From the NCBI RefSeq assembly GCF_000238255.3, contig NZ_CP011040.1, positions 496,001-560,000 of the forward strand: a stretch of DNA of 64,000 bases, read 5' to 3'. This document shows positions 25,712-33,054 of the stretch, piece by piece; position 1 is the first letter of the stretch; the number at the start of each line of letters is the position of its first letter. The position numbers and the translations under genes were made by a program. The notes beneath the pieces were generated by a model. That model was given only the letters and a program-made list of their open reading frames with translations. It searched no databases and had not been told where the DNA came from. This stretch comes from Pseudoalteromonas spongiae UST010723-006 (GTDB lineage: Bacteria; Pseudomonadota; Gammaproteobacteria; Enterobacterales; Alteromonadaceae).

Positions 25712-26938
25712 ATGAGACATATTTTACTACTTTGCTGTGTTTTGAGCTTAATTGGTTGTCAGCATTTTCGCCAAGCTAAACAACAATCTCAATTACTCGA
25801 CAGTGTTGCTGAAATAAATGGCCGAGTTGATTATCAATCTAATTCAGATGGTGGCGAACTTGTAGTTGCTGTATTAAGCCGTAACGACAACACTTTCTCG
25901 ATAGAAAATCAGAAACTACTTGATAGCAATGGGCAGTTTAAATTCTACCTAAAACCAGGCACTTATTACGTTGCTGTATACCAAGACAGTAATCACAATT
26001 TGACCTACGACGACAATGAAACAGGCGTTGCTTATGTTGACTCGGTTGGCATGTTACAAGCAATTACGCTTAACGATAAAGCCAAATACAAAGCTAAACC
26101 AATTCACTTCGCAAAGCCTGTAAAAAAAGGGTATGCGGTTCAATACAGTGATAATTACAATATTAATAATATCGGCAAGTTAGCGAATTTAGAGCACGCT
26201 ATGTTTGATGCCCATAATGTTGATATGGGATTTTGGCGGCCGCTTGATTTTCTTGCACAAGTGGAGTCTGGTTTATTTATGTTGTCTCCGTATAACGCTA
26301 AAAAAGAACCGCTTATTCTAGTGCATGGCATGATGGGCAACCCGCGCGAATTTTCCACTTTAGTTGCGGCGCTTGAAGATTCTGACTATCAAGTGTGGGT
26401 ATTGTACTACCCAAGTGGCGTAGGACTGCATTTGGTTAAAGACTATTTGTTAGAAAGTATTGAGGTTATGCAAAAACGCTATGGTTTTGATGCGGTTTCG
26501 GTGTTAGCGCACAGCATGGGTGGGCTTATTACCCGAGGTTACGCACTAAGTCATCAAGGTCATGCACGTAACTATAAAATTAATCATTTTATTACGGTAA
26601 ACAGTCCGTTATTGGGTATGCAAAGTGCTCGAAAAGGGGTTGAAAGTTCGCCCCTTGTAATTAACTCATGGCGTGATGTTGCAACTAACAGTGACTATGT
26701 TAATCAGTTACATACTCAGACACTGCAGCCAGAAATTAATTACGCTTTGGTATTTTCCTATCAAGACGGTGCAAGTGATGATGGCGTTGTGGCATTATCT
26801 AGTCAAATTCCGCTTAATATTCAGCGTGAAGCAAATAAAATGATGGGCTTTAATGCATCGCATGCAGGGGTGTTGAAAGAGCCAAAGTTTATTAATTTTA
26901 TTATGAGCACGTTGTCAAATTCAGCATCCGCTAACTGA
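25712..26938 (+). CDS. Lipoprotein alpha/beta hydrolase (lipase-like)
   Basis: A 408-residue lipoprotein with a lipobox (LLCCVLSLIGCQ, lipidated Cys16). Residues ~30-130 form a beta-rich domain with the GTYYVAVYQDSNHNLTYDDNETG pattern of a prealbumin-like fold. The alpha/beta hydrolase domain starts near residue 205 with PLILVHGMMGNPREF (oxyanion hole), and the nucleophile is Ser268 in LAHSMGGLITRGY. The acid and His are probably Asp in SYQDGASDDGVV and His in NASHAGVL. It resembles triacylglycerol lipase/PGAP1-like esterases at the cell envelope. The substrate is unknown. It is immediately upstream of the aryl polyene cluster but separated by a promoter. Confidence 0.85.
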   Translation: MRHILLLCCVLSLIGCQHFRQAKQQSQLLDSVAEINGRVDYQSNSDGGELVVAVLSRNDNTFSIENQKLLDSNGQFKFYLKPGTYYVAVYQDSNHNLTYDDNETGVAYVDSVGMLQAITLNDKAKYKAKPIHFAKPVKKGYAVQYSDNYNINNIGKLANLEHAMFDAHNVDMGFWRPLDFLAQVESGLFMLSPYNAKKEPLILVHGMMGNPREFSTLVAALEDSDYQVWVLYYPSGVGLHLVKDYLLESIEVMQKRYGFDAVSVLAHSMGGLITRGYALSHQGHARNYKINHFITVNSPLLGMQSARKGVESSPLVINSWRDVATNSDYVNQLHTQTLQPEINYALVFSYQDGASDDGVVALSSQIPLNIQREANKMMGFNASHAGVLKEPKFINFIMSTLSNSASAN

Positions 26939-27027
26939 AACATGCTATTAACATGTCGTTAAATACAGTTATTTGAGTTAAAAATAGTCTAAAGTACGCA
27001 TAAATTTAACATTCTTGCGTTTTAGCA

Positions 27028-27056
27028 TTGCTTCTTTTGCGCAGTTTTTTTATAGT
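27028..27056 (+). promoter_or_regulatory. Candidate sigma70 promoter for the aryl polyene cluster
   Basis: TTGCTT and TATAGT are separated by exactly 17 bases and lie 22 bases before the first likely start codon of the cluster. This is the best promoter-like sequence between the hydrolase and the cluster. No obvious regulator-binding dyad was found nearby. Confidence 0.6.
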
Positions 27057-27077
27057 TTCGCCTCATTTTCAAACAAC

Positions 27078-27824
27078 ATGGACGCACATCACATGAAAAT
27101 GGTGCTCTCACATTTTAATTATTGGTGTAAAGCTAAGGACCAAGCACAGCTCGCCAACGCAAAAATTGAAATGTTTGATCCAACGAGCAAAAGCCCACAA
27201 TTGGATTGGGTTCCAGCAATGCAACGCCGACGACTCAGTCACTATGCAAAAATGGCGTTGTTTGTTGCAGCAAATAGCGCCGAGAAAAGTGGTGCAGAAT
27301 CGATGCCCGTTGTATTTGCATCGCAACATGGCGACTTTCACCGTACATCAAGTATTTTAAAAGATTTAGCTCACCAAGAAGTGATCAGCCCAACATCGTT
27401 TGGCCTATCTGTTCATAATGCAGTCATTGGGCTTTATTCGATTTTGACGAATAATCAACAGCCAATGAACAGTATTGCGGCTGGCGATAACACCCTGCTG
27501 ATGGCATTAATTGAAGCAAGCATTCAGTTAAATAACCCGAATATATCCGAAGTACTCGTTGTGTATTGCGATCAACCACTACCAGACGATTATGCACGAT
27601 TTGACGATGTGAATAGTTGTGATTTGGCGTGTGCATTTGTCGTATCTAAAGACAATGAAGATGGTATTACGCTGTCGTTAACTCCTAGCGATACGCCTAA
27701 CAATACACCGTTACAGGCAAAACAGTTTGTTGAATTTTTAGCGACAAACAAAACTAACGACGCGCTTGTGCTCGGTAGTCAAAGTGCATGGCACTTGCAT
27801 ATTGATGAGGTAACGCATTGTTAA
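27078..27824 (+). CDS. apeC: Aryl polyene chain-length factor (ketosynthase-like, no active Cys)
   Basis: A 248-residue protein of the short ketosynthase-like family (Ketoacyl-synt_2, PF13723) found first in aryl polyene clusters. It resembles the N-terminal half of a ketosynthase, but where the nucleophilic Cys should be it reads NSIAAGDNTLLMALIEAS, with no cysteine. It therefore probably acts as chain-length factor, partnering the downstream ketosynthase (39579). The ATG at 27078 is used; ATG at 27093 (MKMVLSHFNYW) fits the family N-terminus better and may be the real start. The upstream in-frame TTG at 27015 is unlikely because it would lie before the promoter. It overlaps the next gene by seven bases. 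Confidence 0.85.
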   Translation: MDAHHMKMVLSHFNYWCKAKDQAQLANAKIEMFDPTSKSPQLDWVPAMQRRRLSHYAKMALFVAANSAEKSGAESMPVVFASQHGDFHRTSSILKDLAHQEVISPTSFGLSVHNAVIGLYSILTNNQQPMNSIAAGDNTLLMALIEASIQLNNPNISEVLVVYCDQPLPDDYARFDDVNSCDLACAFVVSKDNEDGITLSLTPSDTPNNTPLQAKQFVEFLATNKTNDALVLGSQSAWHLHIDEVTHC

Positions 27825-28591
27825 CCAAGCTAGGACGCTGCTGGCGCATTGTCGCAACCGGATTTTGTTTTGCGGTGTTTGGCTTAGGTGGATTGTTAGT
27901 TCCGCTAATTGTATTGCCTATTCAGTACCTTATTTATCGCGATGAAGAAAAGCGCCGCAAGGCAGCGCGCTATACAGTGCATTTGCTGTTTAAGTTTTTT
28001 GTTGGCTTGATGGGCGCATTAGGAATCTTTAAATTCACTATTGCTGATCGAACTAAATTTGCCAATTTAACAGGCAAGTTAGTACTTGCTAATCACCCGA
28101 CCTTGATTGATGTTGTGGTACTTATTTCACTTATTCCCAATGCAGATTGTGTTGTTAAAGCACATTTATTTAGTAACCCATTTATGCGAGGTGTGATAAA
28201 ATCCACCGGTTATATAAGCAATGAAAGCCCTGAGGGCTTACTAACGGATTGTGCAGCATCACTTGCTGCGGGAAATAACTTGATCGTGTTTCCCGAGGGC
28301 ACTCGTACGACACCTGGTCAAGCGTTAAAATTTAAACGAGGCGCTGCAAATATCGCACTGCGCTGTCGTGCTGATATCGTTTCGGTGTTAATTCATGTTG
28401 CACCGTCAACGTTAACCAAGTCAGAAATGTGGTACGAAGTGGCGCCTACGCAGGCTAAATTTGATCTCGCAATGACGAAACAACAATTGCAATTACCCAG
28501 TTTTGAAGCGTCGAAATTGACGCAGCATGCGCGTAGTTTTACGCGCGATATGCAGGCATTTTTTCAAGGAGAATTAGACAGCTATGAGTGA
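27818..28591 (+). CDS. apeD: PlsC-like lysophospholipid acyltransferase of the aryl polyene cluster
   Basis: A 257-residue 1-acylglycerol-phosphate acyltransferase-family protein (LPLAT). An N-terminal membrane segment (FCFAVFGLGGLLVPLIVLPIQYLIY, ~14-38) is followed by the catalytic NHPTLID (HX4D-like, ~93), a substrate-binding FPEGTRTTPGQ at ~168 and a basic C-terminus. In aryl polyene clusters such enzymes are thought to attach the polyene, or an acyl chain, to a lipid carrier in the membrane. Its start lies inside the end of apeC and its end overlaps the ACP by eight bases, showing coupled translation. Confidence 0.85.
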   Translation: MLTKLGRCWRIVATGFCFAVFGLGGLLVPLIVLPIQYLIYRDEEKRRKAARYTVHLLFKFFVGLMGALGIFKFTIADRTKFANLTGKLVLANHPTLIDVVVLISLIPNADCVVKAHLFSNPFMRGVIKSTGYISNESPEGLLTDCAASLAAGNNLIVFPEGTRTTPGQALKFKRGAANIALRCRADIVSVLIHVAPSTLTKSEMWYEVAPTQAKFDLAMTKQQLQLPSFEASKLTQHARSFTRDMQAFFQGELDSYE

Positions 28592-28838
28592 TTTAAAAAT
28601 TAAAATCAAGAAGCTCATTATTGAATCATTAGATTTAGAAGATATTACCGTTGATGATATTAACGACAGCGAACCACTTTTTATTGATGGTTTGGGCCTT
28701 GATAGCATTGATGCGCTAGAGCTTGGCTTAGCGATTAAAAAAGAGTTTGATATTAAAATTGACGCAAACTCAGAAGAAACAAAGCAGCATTTTGCATCGG
28801 TTGATGCGTTAGCAGCGTTTATTGAACAAAACGCATAA
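28584..28838 (+). CDS. apeE: Acyl carrier protein 1 of the aryl polyene cluster
   Basis: An 84-residue acyl carrier protein. The phosphopantetheine-attachment serine is Ser41 in LGLDSIDALELGLA. It begins SDLKIKIKKLIIESLDLEDI and shows the usual four-helix length. It carries the growing polyene as a thioester. The second ACP gene is 13 bases downstream; both are kept in aryl polyene clusters, with one used in the main polyene assembly and the other of less certain use. I cannot tell from sequence which is which. Confidence 0.9.
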   Translation: MSDLKIKIKKLIIESLDLEDITVDDINDSEPLFIDGLGLDSIDALELGLAIKKEFDIKIDANSEETKQHFASVDALAAFIEQNA

Positions 28839-28851
28839 CAGCGGGTAGGGT

Positions 28852-29100
28852 ATGAAAACACAACAAGAAATCTTCGCAGTATTAACTGATATCTTGGTGG
28901 AAGAATTTGAAATAGATCAAGACGATATTTCGCTTGAGGCAAACCTTTATCAAGATTTAGATCTCGACAGTATTGATGCCGTTGATCTGGTAGTGAAATT
29001 GCGTGAAATCACAGGACAAAAGATTGATCCTGAAGCGTTTAAGCAAGTACGCACTGTAGAAGATGTGGTAAACGAAGTAAGCAAGTTGGTTTCAGCGTAA
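28852..29100 (+). CDS. apeF: Acyl carrier protein 2 of the aryl polyene cluster
   Basis: An 82-residue acyl carrier protein with the attachment serine Ser40 in LDLDSIDAVDLVVKL. It differs from ACP 1 over most of its length, so this is not a recent tandem copy. A GGGTAGGG ribosome site lies before the ATG. It is followed five bases later by the membrane protein gene. Confidence 0.9.
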   Translation: MKTQQEIFAVLTDILVEEFEIDQDDISLEANLYQDLDLDSIDAVDLVVKLREITGQKIDPEAFKQVRTVEDVVNEVSKLVSA

Positions 29101-29105
29101 AACAC

Positions 29106-29705
29106 ATGATAAAAGCAATACTGAATACAGTATTCATTGTATTATTACTGGCCTACCCAGTGCTTATTTATTTTGGCCTGCAGTATGCGAGTATTTCCAG
29201 TATTGCACCTGTTTTACTCATCGCCATTGTTGGTCGCTATGTATTTACACGGGCGGCCAGTAGCACCATGCCATGGCTTTTACCGGCAACGGTATTAGGC
29301 AGCGTATGTGTTGCATTGGCGTGGTTACTTGATAACAGCAAGGTTACTTTGTTTTACCCTGTGCTTATATCAGGCACTATGCTTGTCACGTTTGCGTATT
29401 CATTGTTCAAAGGGCCTACGGTGATAGAAACCTTTGCGCTACTCGATGAAAAACGTAAAAGCAAAGACAAGCAAAATGTAACATTACCAGAACATGTTAT
29501 TGCTTATACGCGAAATGTCACCAAAGTGTGGTGCCTATTCTTTAGCATTAATATTGCACTTGCATGTTACACCATATACCTTGGAGATATTGCGCTTTGG
29601 ACGCTATACAACGGATTGATTGCGTACATTTTAATGGGCGTACTAATGGCAGGTGAGTTACTTGTTCGTCATGTTGTAAAGCAGCGTCACGAGCTTAAGC
29701 ATTAA
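29106..29705 (+). CDS. apeG: Aryl polyene cluster membrane protein (COG4648 type)
   Basis: A 199-residue integral membrane protein with about five to six helices (ILNTVFIVLLLAYPVLIYFGL at 5-25, then ~30-48, 55-73, 80-98, and two between ~135 and 185). The C-terminal half includes NVTKVWCLFFSINIALACYTIY and LWTLYNGLIAYILMGVLMAGELLVR, a pattern found in COG4648 proteins encoded in aryl polyene clusters. Its role is unknown; possible roles are holding the assembly complex at the membrane or moving the lipid intermediate. It begins six bases after the ACP 2 stop and ends six bases before the ligase. Confidence 0.82.
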   Translation: MIKAILNTVFIVLLLAYPVLIYFGLQYASISSIAPVLLIAIVGRYVFTRAASSTMPWLLPATVLGSVCVALAWLLDNSKVTLFYPVLISGTMLVTFAYSLFKGPTVIETFALLDEKRKSKDKQNVTLPEHVIAYTRNVTKVWCLFFSINIALACYTIYLGDIALWTLYNGLIAYILMGVLMAGELLVRHVVKQRHELKH

Positions 29706-29711
29706 ATTAGT

Positions 29712-31025
29712 ATGCATACAACCAGCCCTTCGATTTTAGATAGAGATATCTGTGCTAATGCGGTAACGGCACTTGCCAATCAATTACGCGTGTTTAAACA
29801 GCAAACCGGTGCGCAGTCTTTGGTGTTATACCATGCTGCAAGTGATGTGTTTTTGGTACGTTTGCTCGCGGCCGCACATGCAGGTTTTGATGTTATATTT
29901 CCAGCCAACGGGCAGCCAGAAAATATCCAGATCGCCAGTGAAGATGCCGACTATGTGTTGGTAGATGAATTTAGTGGCGACAAACACCTTTCGCTTGACT
30001 CCCTTACTTTAACGGAATCGTTACAGCAATCTGCCGATGCGTTAACGCTACCAGAGTCTGGAAAACTTACATTTTATACTTCGGGCTCAACAGGTTACGG
30101 TAAGCCTGTGGTAAAGTCTTGGCAGCATATTAATGCTGAGCTTACAAATTTGTGCAATACCTTTGAATTTGATTCTGATTGCCAAATCGTTGCGACGGTA
30201 TCTCATCAGCACATTTATGGACTGCTATTTAAATTATTTTGGCCGTTACGTGCTAATTACACAGTAAACCTCACATTTGTTGAATTTCCTGAACAATTAC
30301 GCGCCTTAGTCGCGACACAGCCTTCGGTTATTATTACCAGTCCCGCATTTATTGACCGCCTTATACGCGACAATGTATGTGTTTCAGTTAAACACAATAT
30401 TGCGGGAGTATTTTCATCAGGCGGACCGCTTAGTGACAACAGTGCAGTGACCTTGGTTCAGCAATTGGGCGTTGCGGCGACGCAAATATATGGCAGCACT
30501 GAAACGGGCGGCATTGCGTATCGCCAAGTCTCTGAGTTTAAAACTGAACCATGGCAGTGCTTTGACGGTATAACGGTATTAAAGCATCAGCAGCAGCTGG
30601 CAGTTAAATCGCCTTATTTTGATGATGCAATGTTTGTCACTCAAGATTGTGGTGAGATTTTAGAAGACGGGCGCTTTAGTTTGTCCGGTCGTTTAGACCG
30701 CACCATTAAACTTGAAGAAAAACGCGTTAATTTAGATGCACTTGAGCGTGTATTAAGCGACGATAGTGCGATTACCCAGTGTAAAGTGGTTTTGTTAACG
30801 CACGGATTTCGCCAGCAACTTGGATTAGTTGCACAATTGTCTGCCGCTGGGCTTGGCGAATTGAATAAAAACGGTAAACTAGCGCTCAATAAGCGCTTAA
30901 AGCAAGTACTTGCTGGGCAGTTTGAGGCGGTGTGCATGCCACGTAAATTTCGTTATGTGGATGAGTTGCCAGTTAACAGCCAAGGTAAGTACGTATTTGC
31001 AGAATTGGAGAAGTTATTTGACTAA
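29712..31025 (+). CDS. apeH: AMP-dependent acyl-CoA/ACP ligase, aryl starter-loading
   Basis: A 437-residue adenylate-forming ligase. The ATP loop is FYTSGSTGYGK at 121-131, the adenine motif is QIYGSTETGGIAYR near 260, and the hinge/C-domain contains SGRLDRTIKLEEKRVNLDALE near 330. It is short compared with general acyl-CoA synthetases (500+), in line with aryl polyene ligases. In the studied system this enzyme activates an aromatic acid such as 4-hydroxybenzoate and loads it on an ACP. Here the ammonia-lyase in the same cluster could supply a cinnamate-type acid. It overlaps the dehydratase start by eight bases. Confidence 0.88.
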   Translation: MHTTSPSILDRDICANAVTALANQLRVFKQQTGAQSLVLYHAASDVFLVRLLAAAHAGFDVIFPANGQPENIQIASEDADYVLVDEFSGDKHLSLDSLTLTESLQQSADALTLPESGKLTFYTSGSTGYGKPVVKSWQHINAELTNLCNTFEFDSDCQIVATVSHQHIYGLLFKLFWPLRANYTVNLTFVEFPEQLRALVATQPSVIITSPAFIDRLIRDNVCVSVKHNIAGVFSSGGPLSDNSAVTLVQQLGVAATQIYGSTETGGIAYRQVSEFKTEPWQCFDGITVLKHQQQLAVKSPYFDDAMFVTQDCGEILEDGRFSLSGRLDRTIKLEEKRVNLDALERVLSDDSAITQCKVVLLTHGFRQQLGLVAQLSAAGLGELNKNGKLALNKRLKQVLAGQFEAVCMPRKFRYVDELPVNSQGKYVFAELEKLFD

Positions 31026-31374
31026 GTTACAAGAATCATTACCAGAAGTACGCGCCGTTGAAGAGCAAGACGATACGGTAAAACTCACTCTTTGGGTTGA
31101 CGGTAGTTTAGATTATTTTAACGGTCACTTTCCACAAGCACCGATTTTAGCCGGTGTTGTGCAGTTAGATTGGGCAGTAAAATACGCACAGCAATACTTT
31201 TCATTGAGTTCTGCGCTGGTTGATTCTGTTGAAGTATTGAAGTTTCAAGTGGTGATTGTTGCAAATTCAGAGGTTGAGCTGACTCTCACCAAGAAAAACG
31301 ACAACAAATTTACCTTTAGTTTTCACTCAGAACATGGTCAGCATTCATCAGGCCGTGTAGTGGTGCACTGCTAA
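31018..31374 (+). CDS. apeI: 3-hydroxyacyl-ACP dehydratase, hotdog fold (first)
   Basis: A 118-residue hotdog-fold dehydratase that removes water from the 3-hydroxyacyl-ACP during polyene formation. The key stretch is LDYFNGHFPQAPILAGVVQLDW, with the catalytic His in GHFPQAPILAGV as in FabZ. FabA/Z-type partner residues lie downstream (VDSVEVLKFQ). The TTG start at 31018 is proposed because it overlaps the ligase end and gives LTKLQESLPEV...; an in-frame ATG at 30910 would lie deep inside the ligase and is less likely. A second, unrelated-looking dehydratase is encoded at 40905, and heteromeric pairing is known for these enzymes. Confidence 0.82.
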   Translation: MTKLQESLPEVRAVEEQDDTVKLTLWVDGSLDYFNGHFPQAPILAGVVQLDWAVKYAQQYFSLSSALVDSVEVLKFQVVIVANSEVELTLTKKNDNKFTFSFHSEHGQHSSGRVVVHC

Positions 31375-31378
31375 CGTT

Positions 31379-32113
31379 ATGCACGCGTGTATTGTTATTC
31401 CAAATTATAATCATGTTGCTGTGATTGAATCGGTTCTAACGGAGCTAAGTGCCCTCGATTTACCGATTATTATGGTAAATGACGGCTCAACAGCGGATGC
31501 GAGCGCTGTCATGCGTCAATGCGAGTCTCAGTTTCCGTTATTAACTTTGATTGAACACAGTGAAAATCAGGGCAAAGGTGGCGCGGTACAAACTGGTTTA
31601 TTAACAGCCGATAAATTGGGTTATAGCCACGCAATACAAGTTGATGCAGATGGTCAACACGACCTAACCGATATTCAAACCTTAATCTACCTTGGCAAAA
31701 AGTATCCCGACAGCGTCATTAGCGGCCAGCCTATTTATGATGAATCTGTACCGAAAGTGCGTTTATACAGTCGTTACATTACTCATTTTTGGGTATGGAT
31801 TGAAACCTTATCGTTCAGTGTAAAAGATTCAATGTGTGGCTTTCGCTGTTATCCAGTGAAAGAAACGGCGGCACTGCTGCGTGATAAGCAGCTTGGCAAG
31901 CGCATGGATTTTGATATTGAAATCATGGTGCGCCTATTCTGGCGTGGTACGCCAAGTCGGTTTATGCCAACGAAAGTTATCTACCCAGAAGGCGGTAGCT
32001 CACACTTTCGCGCATTTGAAGATAACGTGCTAATCAGCTGGATGCACACACGCTTGTTTTTCGGCATGTTACCACGCATTCCATTACTGCTTTGGAGAAA
32101 ACTGCGTGGCTAA
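31379..32113 (+). CDS. Family 2 glycosyltransferase of the aryl polyene cluster
   Basis: A 244-residue GT2 glycosyltransferase resembling dolichol-phosphate mannosyltransferases. It has CIVIPNYNHVAVIESVL, VNDGSTAD and the metal-binding DXD-type VDADGQHD (~96-103), followed by QGKGGAVQTG. It has only a short hydrophobic C-terminus. In many aryl polyene clusters a glycosyltransferase and an acyltransferase are one fused protein (ApeJ); here they are two genes that overlap by eight bases. It may glycosylate the aryl polyene or its lipid anchor. The sugar is unknown. Confidence 0.85.
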   Translation: MHACIVIPNYNHVAVIESVLTELSALDLPIIMVNDGSTADASAVMRQCESQFPLLTLIEHSENQGKGGAVQTGLLTADKLGYSHAIQVDADGQHDLTDIQTLIYLGKKYPDSVISGQPIYDESVPKVRLYSRYITHFWVWIETLSFSVKDSMCGFRCYPVKETAALLRDKQLGKRMDFDIEIMVRLFWRGTPSRFMPTKVIYPEGGSSHFRAFEDNVLISWMHTRLFFGMLPRIPLLLWRKLRG

Positions 32114-33041
32114 ACATTGGTCGACAATGCAAGAGCGTGGTACCTTGCTTGGCATGCGCATTTTACTGGGCTTTTATCGCTTGGTTGGGCGTCGTGTATT
32201 GTGGTTAATGTTGTTTCCCGTGGTGTTTTATTTTTACTGCACAGGTAAAACGCAACGTGCGGCGAGCATCGCGTTTTTAAACCAAGTGGCTCAGCATAAC
32301 AATCAGCCAGTCAAAGCTGGTTTTTGGCAAGGGTTAAAACATTTTTGCAAATTTGCTGATTCAGCGTTTGATAAAATTGACGCGTGGCTTGGCAAAATCT
32401 CACTCGACGCCATTCAATATCAAAATCATGAAGAATTTGCTGAATTACAAAAAAGTAAGCAAGGCGCCATTTTCATTGGCTCTCATTTAGGTAATTTGGA
32501 AGTATGTAGGGCGCTCAGTCAAGGCCGTTACGCAGTAACTATAAACGTTTTAGTGTTTACCCATCATGCAGTTGAATTTAATAAGGTGCTGCAACAAATC
32601 AATGCCGATGCCAAAGTAAATCTCATCCAAGTTACGGACATGAGCCCAACCTTGGCGATTTTACTGAAACAAAAAATTGATGATGGCGAAGTAATAGTGA
32701 TTGTTGGTGACCGCACTAGCTCAAGCGTCGCTGGCAGGGTAAACTATTGTAATTTCATGGGTAAACCAGCACCGTTTTCACAAGGGCCATTTATTCTTGC
32801 GAGTTTACTCGAATGCCCGGTGTATTATTTATTTTGTTTAAAAGCGCATAACCGCTATTTAGTTATTTTTGAAAAAGTTGCGGATAAGTTAAAGTTTAGC
32901 CGTAAAACACGACAGCAGGATCTACAAACAACAATTCAGCATTTTTCAGATCGTCTGAGTTTTTTTGCGAGTCAGTATCCTTACCAATGGTTTAATTTTT
33001 ATGATTTTTGGACTGACGACAGTAAAGTCAGCCGAGATTAG
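32106..33041 (+). CDS. LpxL/HtrB-like acyltransferase of the aryl polyene cluster
   Basis: A 311-residue acyltransferase of the lipid A biosynthesis (LpxL/HtrB) family. An N-terminal membrane helix (LWLMLFPVVFYFYC, ~36-49) precedes the catalytic GSHLGNLEVCR (HX4E, His ~130) and the substrate motif IVGDRTSSS near 205. It likely transfers an acyl group to, or from, a glycolipid carrier of the aryl polyene. It overlaps the GT2 gene and probably corresponds to the second half of the fused ApeJ of other clusters. Its closeness to lipid A enzymes does not prove a role in LPS. Confidence 0.85.
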   Translation: MAKHWSTMQERGTLLGMRILLGFYRLVGRRVLWLMLFPVVFYFYCTGKTQRAASIAFLNQVAQHNNQPVKAGFWQGLKHFCKFADSAFDKIDAWLGKISLDAIQYQNHEEFAELQKSKQGAIFIGSHLGNLEVCRALSQGRYAVTINVLVFTHHAVEFNKVLQQINADAKVNLIQVTDMSPTLAILLKQKIDDGEVIVIVGDRTSSSVAGRVNYCNFMGKPAPFSQGPFILASLLECPVYYLFCLKAHNRYLVIFEKVADKLKFSRKTRQQDLQTTIQHFSDRLSFFASQYPYQWFNFYDFWTDDSKVSRD

Positions 33042-33054
33042 TTCGGAGTAAGAA

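Noticed and set aside
30910..31017. Upstream ATG extending the first dehydratase into the ligase gene
   Set aside because: Extension is not dehydratase-like and the TTG overlap start fits operon spacing; homologues start near the core fold.
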